Shown here in pieces: positions 26,244 to 34,985 of a stretch of DNA of 64,000 bases (the stretch's first letter is position 1; every line of letters begins with the position of its first letter). The translations under genes and the position numbers were made by a program. A model generated the notes under the pieces. That model was given only the letters and a program-made list of their open reading frames with translations. It searched no databases and had not been told where the DNA came from. This stretch comes from Alkalihalobacillus sp. AL-G (GTDB taxonomy: Bacteria; Bacillota; Bacilli; Bacillales; Fictibacillaceae), in the NCBI RefSeq assembly GCF_030643805.1, contig NZ_CP094656.1, positions 2,976,001 through 3,040,000 on the forward strand, read 5' to 3'.

Positions 26244-27041
26244 ATGCCCGAACGCAAGAACATTCACTTTTTTTATCGAAAAGGTACACAGCTTCAAGAT
26301 AAAATAGACCGGTTGAAAAACATTGCAATTGATTATGGATTTAATTTGGTGGATCATTTCCGAGATGCAAATATTATTGCCAGTATTGGTGGGGACGGCA
26401 CATTTCTGCAGGCAGTTCGGAAAACCGGATTCCTCGAAGACGTTCTATATGTTGGCGTAAGCACTGGTCAATTAGGGTTTTATTGTGACTTTGACATAGA
26501 TGATATTTCCGGAATGCTTGACGCGATGCTGAATGAACAAATTGAAGTACGTCGCTACCCTACGATAAAAGTTCAAATTGATAAGGATTCTTCTTTTTAC
26601 TGTTTAAATGAATGTTCAATCCGTTCTGGAATTATTAAGACACTGTCCCTCGACCTCTACATTGATGATTTATTTTTTGAGAGATTCAAGGGGGATGGCA
26701 TGGTTATTTCAACTCCAACAGGAAGTACTGCCTACAATAAATCTTTAAACGGGTCAATCGTTGACCCGATGCTCTCTTGTATGCAGATTAGTGAAGTGGC
26801 TTCTATCAACAATAATCACTATCGTACCCTCGGATCATCCTTTATTCTCAGCAGTGCGCGAGCTTTGGAAATCCGCATGGTCGATGACGGCAATACTTCC
26901 CCAATCATCGGTATGGATAACGAAGCACTAAGCATTAGAAACAACGAATTTATCCGAATTGAGTTATCGGGCAAACGGATCAAGACTGTTAAACTTAAAG
27001 ATAACTCGTTTTGGCATAAAGTGAAACGCAGTTTTCTCTGA
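26244..27041 (+). CDS. nadK2: NAD kinase 2
   Basis: Phosphorylates NAD to NADP in the cytoplasm. 265 residues. The GGDGT signature is at residues 49-53 (IASIGGDGTFLQA), the second conserved element LNECSIRSG near 124, and the substrate loop STPTGSTAYNKSLNG near 155. This is the YtdI/PpnKB paralogue in the conserved sppA-ytdI-ytcJ order. AAAGGAGGAGGA stands before the ATG. A partial repeat element lies upstream. Confidence 0.95.
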   Translation: MPERKNIHFFYRKGTQLQDKIDRLKNIAIDYGFNLVDHFRDANIIASIGGDGTFLQAVRKTGFLEDVLYVGVSTGQLGFYCDFDIDDISGMLDAMLNEQIEVRRYPTIKVQIDKDSSFYCLNECSIRSGIIKTLSLDLYIDDLFFERFKGDGMVISTPTGSTAYNKSLNGSIVDPMLSCMQISEVASINNNHYRTLGSSFILSSARALEIRMVDDGNTSPIIGMDNEALSIRNNEFIRIELSGKRIKTVKLKDNSFWHKVKRSFL

Positions 27042-27045
27042 TTAA

Positions 27046-27076
27046 AAAAGAAGAGGGTGCTTACACACTCTCTTCA
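27046..27076. terminator. Bidirectional terminator of nadK2 and ytcJ
   Basis: AAGAAGAGGGTG pairs with CACTCTCTTC around a short loop; the minus-strand reading ends in TTTTTT. The TGA stop of ytcJ (27074-27076) is at the base of the hairpin. Confidence 0.82.
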
Positions 27077-28666
27077 TACAGGCTTTTCATATACAATCGC
27101 ATTATTTACTACAGTTTTAACTACTTTTACGGTCGGGATTTGTTCAGGATCTATTTGAAAAAGGTCTTCGTTCAATATAGTAAAGTCCGCACTGAATCCG
27201 TTTTTGATCAACCCCATGCTGTTTTCTTTTCCTACAGCATAAGCACTCCCCTTCGTATAAAGCCCGACCGCCTCATACACCGTTAATTTTTCATTCGGAT
27301 AAAACCCTGCATGCGTTTCACCGTATTTTTTTCTCATTACAGCAGCATATATCGTTAGCAGTGGATCAGCCGTTTCAATCGGAGCATCTGAGCCCGCTGC
27401 GCAAGGAATACCTTCCGTAAGTATTGTTTTCCAAGCGAAGCTGTAATCCATTCTTTCCTCACCAAGCCGTTCGATTACCCAAGGAAAATCTGATGCAACG
27501 AAATGTGGTTGAATATCAATGACAACTGGAACGTTTTTTAATCGCTCAATTAAGTCCGGACGTAAAACCTGCCCGTGTACAAAACGATCCCGAAGACCTT
27601 CAGGAGGCGGATTCTCTTCAACCGCGAATAAGGCATATTCAAGTGCCAGATCTCCGATTGTATGGATGGCAACTGGCATTTGCTTCGAGCGGGCCTTTTG
27701 TACTAATTCTTTTAGCTCTGTAAGTGAATGAATAGCTACGCCGTATGTTTCAGGCATGTCATTGTAAGGTTTACTCAAATAGGCTGTTCTGCCACCGAGT
27801 GCGCCGTCAGCAAAGATTTTCATAGCACCAAATTCGACATATCCATTGCCACCACCGTGCCTGTAGCCTCTTTCATGCATTTCTCCCACTACTTCATGAT
27901 GTATCAATAGGTTGGCTTTGAATTTAATCAGGTCTTCTCCAATCACGTTTAAAAACGTTTGATACGTTCGCTCGAATCCCCCATAGTAGTTTAAATCTTC
28001 ACTATGCCCACCAACTAACCCTAGTCGGGTTAAATCCTTGACCGATGTTTGTAGAGCACGTTGTAGATATTCTTCCGATACATTCGGAATGGAATTTTTC
28101 ACGAGTTCCTGGGAGGTATCGAGAAGGAACCCTGTCGGCGATAAATTCGAATCCCTAACGATTACACCACCAGGAGGATCTGGTGTATCATCTTTAATCC
28201 CTGCTAACTCCAATGCTTTTGTATTAGCAAGAATCGCATGTCTACAAATTCTTGTTAACATCATTGGATGATGGGGTGCAATTTCATCAAGCTCAAAACG
28301 ATGAAATATCTTCCGATCAATAAAATTATTTTCATTCCAGCCTTCTCCGATGATCCATTCGCCAACCGGGGTTGAATAGACTCTTTCTTTTAATGTGGTA
28401 CGCATCTCTTCAGCGGAATCTATATTTGAAAGGTCCAAACGCAGAAGTTTTTCTCCGTGACCGATCATATGGAGGTGACTGTCTACAAAGCCAGGATACA
28501 TAACATTTCCATTTAGGTCTTGTACGGTATCGATATCGTATTCCCGTTCAAGCTCTGCCCTTGATCCTGTTGCTATGATCGTATCTTTTTCCACTAAGGC
28601 CGCTTCTACTGTTTCACCTTCTCTTTCCATCGTATAAATGGTCCCATTTGTCCACAGGGTTTTCAT
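27074..28666 (-). CDS. ytcJ: Amidohydrolase family protein YtcJ
   Basis: 530-residue metal-dependent hydrolase of the amidohydrolase_3 type. Metal ligands: HLH in PGFVDSHLHMIGHG near 65, His in AIHTIGDLA near 300, His in RFVHGQVL, and the late Asp in AAGSDAPIETADPL near 435. The substrate is unknown; relatives act on N-substituted amino acids or formamides. The ATG at 28666 begins MKTLWTNGTIYTM, the usual beta-strand start, and GAGG lies about nine bases upstream. Confidence 0.9.
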   Translation of the reverse strand: MKTLWTNGTIYTMEREGETVEAALVEKDTIIATGSRAELEREYDIDTVQDLNGNVMYPGFVDSHLHMIGHGEKLLRLDLSNIDSAEEMRTTLKERVYSTPVGEWIIGEGWNENNFIDRKIFHRFELDEIAPHHPMMLTRICRHAILANTKALELAGIKDDTPDPPGGVIVRDSNLSPTGFLLDTSQELVKNSIPNVSEEYLQRALQTSVKDLTRLGLVGGHSEDLNYYGGFERTYQTFLNVIGEDLIKFKANLLIHHEVVGEMHERGYRHGGGNGYVEFGAMKIFADGALGGRTAYLSKPYNDMPETYGVAIHSLTELKELVQKARSKQMPVAIHTIGDLALEYALFAVEENPPPEGLRDRFVHGQVLRPDLIERLKNVPVVIDIQPHFVASDFPWVIERLGEERMDYSFAWKTILTEGIPCAAGSDAPIETADPLLTIYAAVMRKKYGETHAGFYPNEKLTVYEAVGLYTKGSAYAVGKENSMGLIKNGFSADFTILNEDLFQIDPEQIPTVKVVKTVVNNAIVYEKPV

Positions 28667-28689
28667 TCTTCTCATCCTCACATAAGATA

Positions 28690-28770
28690 AAAATATAAAC
28701 TATTTCTACTTTCTTAACATGCAAAAAGGGATGACCCAAAGGCGAAAGCCGGTTGAGTCAATCCCCTTTG
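28690..28770 (-). terminator. Terminator of ytcI, with a repeat remnant beside it
   Basis: Leftward, GGGGATTGACTC-n-GGGTCATCCC followed by TTTTT forms the terminator (about 28720-28770). The adjoining TACTTTCTTAACATGCAAAAA (28700-28725, written over 21 bases as TACTTTCTTAACATG then CAAAAA) matches the right end of the AAAGAAAAC element, so a truncated copy may be present. Confidence 0.7.
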
Positions 28771-28783
28771 CTGACGTCTGCTT

Positions 28784-30373
28784 TTAGTTGACTGTTGATT
28801 GCGTTTCTTTCATACGGAGTTCGATACGACGAATTTTCCCTGAAGTCGTTTTCGGTAATTCATCGACAAACTCAATTCTTCTCGGATACTTATAGGGAGC
28901 AGTTAGCTGCTTGACATGATCTTGAAGATCCTGAATCAGTTGTTCAGAGTGGGCATCCACCTGATTTTTCAGTACGACAAATGCCTTTACTATATTACCT
29001 CTAACCTCATCAGGACTAGCAACAACGGCACATTCTCTTACAGAAGGGTGCTTAACCAATGCATCTTCTACTTCAAATGGTCCGATCGTGTATCCGGAGC
29101 TTATAATGATATCATCTCCACGACCTTCGAACCAGAAGTATCCATCTTCATCCTTCTTTGCTTTATCTCCGGTTAAATAATACTCTCCTCGAAACGCCAT
29201 TTTCGTTCGATCTGAATCCTTAAAATATTCTCTGAACAGGGCCGGTGCATCTTTATGGACAGCAATGTCACCCACTTCACCTACGTTGGCAATCTCGCCG
29301 TCATCATTAATGATCTCCACTCGATTACCTGGTGTTGGCTTCCCCATAGAACCAGGACGAATTTCCATCCCTTCAACAATCCCAACAAGTAATGTATTTT
29401 CAGTTTGCCCATAACCGTCGCGAACATTAACATCAAAGTACTTTTGAAAGGTATCGATAACCTCTCTGTTAAGAGGTTCACCTGCAGATACAGCACTTCG
29501 TAGGTGAGATAGCTTATAATCAGTCAGGTTATCAACCTTTGCCATCAAGCGATATTCCGTCGGTGTGCAACACAATACATTGATTTTATATTGATCGAGT
29601 AGGTCAAGGTATGTATTAGGGTCATACTTTCCCTGATAGACAAACCCTGTCGCTCCAGTTCCAAGTACCGAAACAAAAGGACTCCAAATCCATTTTTGCC
29701 AGCCTGGTCCAGCGGTCGCCCACACAGTTTCATTTTCCTTGATTCCTAACCACGATTGTGCGGCAGTCCGGATATGCGCATAAACCCACCCGTGCGTGTG
29801 AACCACACCTTTAGGCTGACCGGTCGTGCCAGATGTATAAGACAAGAATGCCATATCATTACGGTCCGTCTTCGGAAACTCTTTTGTATCATCCTTTTTT
29901 AGCAGTAGCTTTTCTAGTGATGTCCAGCCTTCGGTTTCACTGCCAACTGAAATTTTATACTGTAAGCTCGGAATCGGTGCTTCGATTTCATCCACAATTG
30001 GTGCATATGGGTGGTACGCTACGACCGCTTTCGCCTCTCCATGATTAATACGGTAGCTTAAATCTTTTGGGCGCAGCATTTCTGAACAAGGGATAACTAC
30101 AAGTCCTGCTTTTAAATTTGCTAAATAAACTATGTATGTGTCAATTAATCTCGGCATCATGACAAGAACACGATCTCCCTTATTTAATCCAAGAGAGAGA
30201 AAGGATTCTGCTAACCGATTCACCTTTTCAAACATCTCTTTGTAGGTTATCTGTTGCTCGTCCCCCTGTTCATTACGCCATCGAATCGCTAAACGAGAAG
30301 GGTCCTTTGCGAAATTTTCCATTTCCTGTGTAGCATTGTACTGTTGAGGAGCGATTAAAGTTTCGTTTGCCAA
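28784..30373 (-). CDS. ytcI: Medium-chain acyl-CoA synthetase-like enzyme YtcI
   Basis: 529-residue AMP-forming ligase of the acyl-CoA synthetase family. Seen: the P-loop AFLSYTSGTTGQPKGVVHTHG near 172-192, ADP-linker region YLTGDKAKKDEDGYFWFEGRGDD near 400-423 (key YLTGD and GRGDD), and the catalytic Lys in PKTTSGKIRRIE near 515. The pattern is closer to medium-chain acyl or acetyl-CoA synthetases than to peptide synthetases; the true substrate cannot be read. Ribosome binding site AGGAGGA. It shares the locus with a second AMP-forming ligase, acsA, 16 kb away. Confidence 0.9.
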   Translation of the reverse strand: MANETLIAPQQYNATQEMENFAKDPSRLAIRWRNEQGDEQQITYKEMFEKVNRLAESFLSLGLNKGDRVLVMMPRLIDTYIVYLANLKAGLVVIPCSEMLRPKDLSYRINHGEAKAVVAYHPYAPIVDEIEAPIPSLQYKISVGSETEGWTSLEKLLLKKDDTKEFPKTDRNDMAFLSYTSGTTGQPKGVVHTHGWVYAHIRTAAQSWLGIKENETVWATAGPGWQKWIWSPFVSVLGTGATGFVYQGKYDPNTYLDLLDQYKINVLCCTPTEYRLMAKVDNLTDYKLSHLRSAVSAGEPLNREVIDTFQKYFDVNVRDGYGQTENTLLVGIVEGMEIRPGSMGKPTPGNRVEIINDDGEIANVGEVGDIAVHKDAPALFREYFKDSDRTKMAFRGEYYLTGDKAKKDEDGYFWFEGRGDDIIISSGYTIGPFEVEDALVKHPSVRECAVVASPDEVRGNIVKAFVVLKNQVDAHSEQLIQDLQDHVKQLTAPYKYPRRIEFVDELPKTTSGKIRRIELRMKETQSTVN

Positions 30374-30486
30374 AGTTGATTCCTCCTATGTATTCGTTTT
30401 CACTTTTATTATACATAATATTTAGAAAATTTTCCATTAACGAAAACTCCAAAGCTTAAAATCCGGCTTTACATCGTTTTTGACAC

Positions 30487-30514
30487 GCAAAAAAACTGCC
30501 CTGAAGACGGGCAG
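30487..30514 (-). terminator. Terminator of sspA
   Basis: CTGCCCGTCTTCAGGGCAG followed by TTTTTTT on the minus strand. Confidence 0.92.
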
Positions 30515-30542
30515 CTAGAATCCATTTATATTAAATTAAAGG

Positions 30543-30731
30543 TTATTGACCTTGTTGTTGTTGTTGAGCCATTTGGACAAGACGCTTCGTAATTTCTCCT
30601 CCAACAGATCCGTTAGAACGAGAAGTTGAGTCTGCTCCAAGGTTTACTCCAAATTCTGATGCGATCTCAGTTTTCATAGCATCAACTGCTTGTTGAACTC
30701 CAGGAACAAGAAGTTTGTTGTTGTTTGGCAT
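30543..30731 (-). CDS. sspA: Small acid-soluble spore protein, alpha/beta type
   Basis: 62 residues. SASPs coat spore DNA, protect it from UV and supply amino acids on germination. The germination-protease site is EIASEF (22-27), and the second conserved block [15 protein letters not shown] is near residue 41. The protein ends in a short Gln run (QQQQQGQ). The ATG at 30731 lies behind AAGGAGGT; upstream in-frame codons are not part of the protein. It should be made under sigma-G in the forespore; I could not identify a convincing sigma-G promoter by eye. Divided from thiI by 100 bases. Confidence 0.96.
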   Translation of the reverse strand: MPNNNKLLVPGVQQAVDAMKTEIASEFGVNLGADSTSRSNGSVGGEITKRLVQMAQQQQQGQ

Positions 30732-30831
30732 TGTAGTCACCTCCTTGTACCAATAGGGTGTGGAAGTAGACAAAAATCATACCGTACTTGCCGTGGTAAA
30801 TGTTGATAAGATTCCTTATTGAACTTCCTTG

Positions 30832-32040
30832 TTAAAGAAGGTCATCAAACGTATCTCTTTGCTCACTATCAGTTTCGGAAAAGAAAACTGTTTCCGTATT
30901 CTCAACTGCTTGATCGATCAATGCTTCAATTTCCATATTTTGCTCAAATCGATTGGCTTTTTCCCGATTTGGTTTTGTTTTTGGAGCAGATGGTAAAAAG
31001 ACGGTACAACAATCCTCGTATGGGCGAATTGATATATCATACGTATCGATCTTGCGTGAAATGTCGATGATTTCTATTTTGTCCATTGTGACCAACGGCC
31101 GAATAATCGGCAGGTTCGTAACTTGATTAATCGTGTGCATACTTGAGAGTGTTTGACTAGCCACTTGCCCAAGGTTTTCACCTGTTGCAATCGCTAACGC
31201 CTCACTTTTCAATGCGAGTCGTTCCGTTATTCGCAGCATAAATCGTCTCATCACCGTCATGCTGTAATTATCTGGGATTTGCTTTTGGATTGCTTTTTGG
31301 ATATCAGTAAATGGAACAACATGTAGTTTGATCCCTCCGCCATAGCGGGTAAGTACATTTGTCAGGTCTTCCACCTTCTGTTTCGCTCGCTCACTCGTAA
31401 ATGGTGGACTGTGAAAATGAACCATTTCAACCCTTACGCCTCGCTTCATCGTAAGATAACCTGCAACAGGGCTATCAATCCCGCCAGAAAGCATCAGCAT
31501 AGCCTTTCCGCTACTACCGATCGGAAGCCCACCTGCTCCTGGATAATCTAAACAGCTAATAAAGGTAGCTTCAGGTTTAATTTCAACCTTTATTTCTACG
31601 TCCGGATGATGAACATCTACCGTAATGTTCTCTGTATTTCTTAAGACATGTCCCCCAATTAAATGGTTCAGTTCCTGTGAATCATGTGGATACTGTTTAA
31701 AATTACGCTTTGTGGAAACTTTAAAGGTCTTCACATGTGGACCTGCCTCTTCAAGAGCACTTAATGCCGTCGCCTTAATAACGTCAAGATCGAGGCTGCA
31801 TTTAATGGCTAGTGTTAAACCTTGTATCCCGAACACTTCCTGCAATTTCTTAATCACTGCGCCGTGTTCCTGTCCATTTAATAGGATATACATCCGATCA
31901 AATGATTTATTGACTTGTACATCTGGAAAGCTTTTCAGTTTTTTCTTTATGGTTTCCTTTAAACGGTTTACAAAAATATGACGGTTTTTCCCTTTCAACG
32001 AGAGTTCTCCATAACGGACGATGATGTGATCGTAAATCAT
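30832..32040 (-). CDS. thiI: tRNA 4-thiouridine synthase ThiI
   Basis: Makes 4-thiouridine at position 8 of tRNAs and takes part in thiazole synthesis. 402 residues. N-terminal ferredoxin-like and THUMP domains (about 1-165) bind tRNA, then a PP-loop ATP site [12 protein letters not shown] near 185-196. There is no C-terminal rhodanese domain, normal for Bacillus, where NifZ supplies persulfide sulfur directly. The nifZ gene ends six bases upstream, so the two are one operon. Confidence 0.96.
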   Translation of the reverse strand: MIYDHIIVRYGELSLKGKNRHIFVNRLKETIKKKLKSFPDVQVNKSFDRMYILLNGQEHGAVIKKLQEVFGIQGLTLAIKCSLDLDVIKATALSALEEAGPHVKTFKVSTKRNFKQYPHDSQELNHLIGGHVLRNTENITVDVHHPDVEIKVEIKPEATFISCLDYPGAGGLPIGSSGKAMLMLSGGIDSPVAGYLTMKRGVRVEMVHFHSPPFTSERAKQKVEDLTNVLTRYGGGIKLHVVPFTDIQKAIQKQIPDNYSMTVMRRFMLRITERLALKSEALAIATGENLGQVASQTLSSMHTINQVTNLPIIRPLVTMDKIEIIDISRKIDTYDISIRPYEDCCTVFLPSAPKTKPNREKANRFEQNMEIEALIDQAVENTETVFFSETDSEQRDTFDDLL

Positions 32041-32046
32041 ATACTA

Positions 32047-33189
32047 TTACCTCATTACCTTCTTTAAATTTGAAATTACTTCCGATAAATACTCGACGAA
32101 TCGTTGTCCTTCTTGTAATGTATTATCAAAATTAAAGCTTATTCGGATTGCACTGCTCGCACGAGCGTAGTCATGACCTGTTGCTTCAAGAACACGACTA
32201 ATGTCATTGGATTTAGAAGAACAGGCAGATTTGGTGGAAACATAGATCTCTCTTTCCTCAAGAGCATGAATCAGTACCTCTGGCTTAATCCCAGGTACTG
32301 AAAAGTTCAAGATATGAGGAGCACTTTCATTTTCCGGGGTGTTGATGCAGGTCGTCTCCATGTCGTTTAGCTGTTCTCTTAGATACGACGTTAGCTCCTT
32401 CATTTTACCCATGTTCGTTTCAGCTTTTTCAAAGGTCAAACGAAGTGCTTTCGTCATCCCTACGATTCCTGGAACATTTTCAGTCCCAGCTCGAAAATTT
32501 CGCTCCTGTGCTCCCCCAGCCAGTAATGGATAAGGTGAGACACCCTTTCGGACATATAAAAAACCGACACCCTTTGGCCCATGAAACTTATGACTGGAAA
32601 AGGAACATAAGTCGATACCTGAATGTTTATACTGTAAAGGAACTTTTCCGATAGCTTGTATATGATCGACATGGAAAAATGTTTTAGGATATTGTTTTAA
32701 AAGCTCGCCGATCTCTTGGACGGGCTGGATTGTTCCAATTTCATTATTCACATGCATTACCGAAACAAGGATGGTATCATCCCGCAAGGCACGCTCGACA
32801 TCTTCAGCTGATATTCGACCGTTCTGATCCACTGATAAATAAGTGACATCAAAACCAATGTCTTCTAGTTGTTTGAATGCCTCAAAGCAAGAAGCATGTT
32901 CAACCTCTGTCGTAATGATATGTTTCCCACGGGTATGGTGACGGGTAGCGATACCTTTGATTGCCAAGTTGTTCGCCTCTGTACCACCAGATGTAAATAT
33001 GATTTCGTTTTGGTCTACTCCAATCAATTGCGCGAGTTGCATGCGTGCTTTCGAAAGCAAACGTTCAACCTCACTACCGAGACGATGGATTGAGGATGGA
33101 TTCGCGAAATAATTTTCAGAAACGGTTACGTAGGTTTTCAGTACCTCAGGAAAAGGTTTTGTAGTTGCACTATTATCAAAATAAATCAT
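32047..33189 (-). CDS. nifZ: Cysteine desulfurase NifZ (partner of ThiI)
   Basis: PLP-dependent enzyme that takes sulfur from cysteine and hands it to ThiI. 380 residues. Seen: IIFTSGGTEANNLAIKG near 65, HVDHIQAIGKVP near 172, the PLP lysine in SSHKFHGPKG near 200, and the active cysteine in STKSACSSKSND near 325. B. subtilis NifZ (formerly YtbJ) forms this same operon with thiI. The ATG at 33189 has AAAGGGGT. Confidence 0.95.
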   Translation of the reverse strand: MIYFDNSATTKPFPEVLKTYVTVSENYFANPSSIHRLGSEVERLLSKARMQLAQLIGVDQNEIIFTSGGTEANNLAIKGIATRHHTRGKHIITTEVEHASCFEAFKQLEDIGFDVTYLSVDQNGRISAEDVERALRDDTILVSVMHVNNEIGTIQPVQEIGELLKQYPKTFFHVDHIQAIGKVPLQYKHSGIDLCSFSSHKFHGPKGVGFLYVRKGVSPYPLLAGGAQERNFRAGTENVPGIVGMTKALRLTFEKAETNMGKMKELTSYLREQLNDMETTCINTPENESAPHILNFSVPGIKPEVLIHALEEREIYVSTKSACSSKSNDISRVLEATGHDYARASSAIRISFNFDNTLQEGQRFVEYLSEVISNLKKVMR

Positions 33190-33529
33190 CAGCCTTTACC
33201 CCTTTAAAAGACATTAATTTGCATCATTTAATATTATCACAACTAATCATGATTCCAAACCAAACACTTATTTTCGTTACATATCGACATTATGCGACAA
33301 AACTTTGCATAAGATGCTTATTTCCCCTGTATTATAAATTAAATGCATTTTTCTATATTCAAGAATATTTCACCGTTAAATAGAGAATTCAGGAGTTCGC
33401 AAAATCTTTGTAATTAAAACAATCTTAAAACTTTTGTATATAGTGTCTATTTTGGCAGAAGTTTATGTTAAGATTTAACCGATTTCAGAGAAGACACTAA
33501 TTTTTCTTCTATTAATGGGAGGTAGCATC
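33190..33529. other. Divergent promoter region between nifZ and braB
   Basis: AT-rich 340 bases with no gene. An inverted repeat AGTGTCT (near 33442) and AGACACT (near 33493) brackets the likely braB promoter. No known riboswitch or T-box is apparent. Confidence 0.4.
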
Positions 33530-34885
33530 ATGGAACGAAAGAGACTATCAACGAAAGAAACCTTAACGATTGGATTAATGATGTTCGCTCTATTTCTTGG
33601 AGCTGGAAATATGATATTCCCACCCTCTCTCGGTCAAAGCGCTGGAACCAGTGTGTGGATTGCAATAATTGGATTTCTAATCACAGGAGTCGGCTTGCCA
33701 TTACTAGGGGTTATTGCCATTGGTTTAACCGGGGGTACATTAAAAGAGTTAGCAGGACGTGTAAATCCTAAATTTGCAATTATCTTTTCAACTATCATGT
33801 ATTTAGCAATTGGACCTTTATTTGGAATTCCTAGAACGGGGACTGTCGCATTCGAAATCGGTGTAACTCCATTTCTTCCAGATGTGATGAATGAAAATGG
33901 ACTACCGCTGCTTATTTATACAATTGTATTTTTCGGAATTACCTTCTGGTTCTCACTTAATCCGACAAAATTGGTCGATCGGATCGGTAAGGTTTTAACA
34001 CCGATCTTAATTTTGGTTATTGGCTTAATCGTTGTTAAGGGAATCGTTGACCCAATGGGCACCCCCTCTATTCCAAAAGGGGATTATGCATCGAATCCAT
34101 TCTTTACAGGTTTCATTAATGGTTATCTTACAATGGATGCCATTGCAGCACTTGTTTTTGGAATCGTTGTCATTAATGCCGTGAAATCCAGAGGTGTGAC
34201 GGATAGAAAGGAAATTGCAAAATCAACGACCAAAGCAGGGCTTATTGCTGTTAGCGGACTAGCACTCGTTTACCTCTCACTTGCCTATATTGGTGCAACG
34301 AGTCGAAATGTTATTGGCGTCACCGATAACGGCGGAGCTATTTTAACTGGGGCTGCTGAGGTTTTATACGGTCAATTAGGACTTGTACTTCTTTCTTTGG
34401 CGATTACGTTTGCATGCCTAACCACCTCAATTGGACTTGTAACAGCTTGTGGAGAGTTTTTCAACAAATTAATGCCGAACGTATCGTACAACTTGATTAT
34501 CGGAATCCTTTGTATATTCAGTGCAGCTGTTGGTAACGTGGGATTAACCCAGTTGATAAACATGACACTACCGATATTGATTGGAATTTATCCTTTAGCG
34601 ATCGCATTGATTGTTTATTCATTCTTCCACCGTCAATTTGGGGGATACCGAGAAGTATATATCGGAGGTTTACTTGGTGCAGGAGTGGTAAGTTTCTTCG
34701 ATGCATTGAAGCAAATGAAGCTTAATATAACGCCTGTAACAGATTTGATGAGCACATACATTCCGCTATATGACCAAGGAGTTGGTTGGCTTGTTCCGTC
34801 CCTGATCCTTGCTATTATCGGTTATATGTTTGAAAGAAGCCGTACCCATACTGCACACAGCGCCGAAAATCCAAACAATGCATAA
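33530..34885 (+). CDS. braB: Branched-chain amino acid transporter, LIVCS family
   Basis: 451-residue sodium- or proton-coupled carrier for leucine, isoleucine and valine, with about 12 membrane segments. The family signature LGAGNMIFPPSLGQSAG is near residue 24. The ATG at 33530 follows GGGAGG by seven bases; an in-frame ATG 15 bases earlier lies within that ribosome binding site. The protein ends in a short hydrophilic tail. Position between nifZ and ezrA matches B. subtilis braB. Confidence 0.95.
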   Translation: MERKRLSTKETLTIGLMMFALFLGAGNMIFPPSLGQSAGTSVWIAIIGFLITGVGLPLLGVIAIGLTGGTLKELAGRVNPKFAIIFSTIMYLAIGPLFGIPRTGTVAFEIGVTPFLPDVMNENGLPLLIYTIVFFGITFWFSLNPTKLVDRIGKVLTPILILVIGLIVVKGIVDPMGTPSIPKGDYASNPFFTGFINGYLTMDAIAALVFGIVVINAVKSRGVTDRKEIAKSTTKAGLIAVSGLALVYLSLAYIGATSRNVIGVTDNGGAILTGAAEVLYGQLGLVLLSLAITFACLTTSIGLVTACGEFFNKLMPNVSYNLIIGILCIFSAAVGNVGLTQLINMTLPILIGIYPLAIALIVYSFFHRQFGGYREVYIGGLLGAGVVSFFDALKQMKLNITPVTDLMSTYIPLYDQGVGWLVPSLILAIIGYMFERSRTHTAHSAENPNNA

Positions 34886-34943
34886 GTGTTAAGAATAAGG
34901 CTGAAACAAGGACTGTCTTCCAGTAAAAATCGGGTCCGGGCAT

Positions 34944-34977
34944 AAAGGGGACTGACGAAATCGTCAGTCCCCTTTTT
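34944..34977. terminator. Bidirectional terminator between braB and ezrA
   Basis: AAAGGGGACTGACG pairs with CGTCAGTCCCCTTT, with T-runs on either strand; very stable. Confidence 0.93.
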
Positions 34978-34985
34978 ATGATTTG

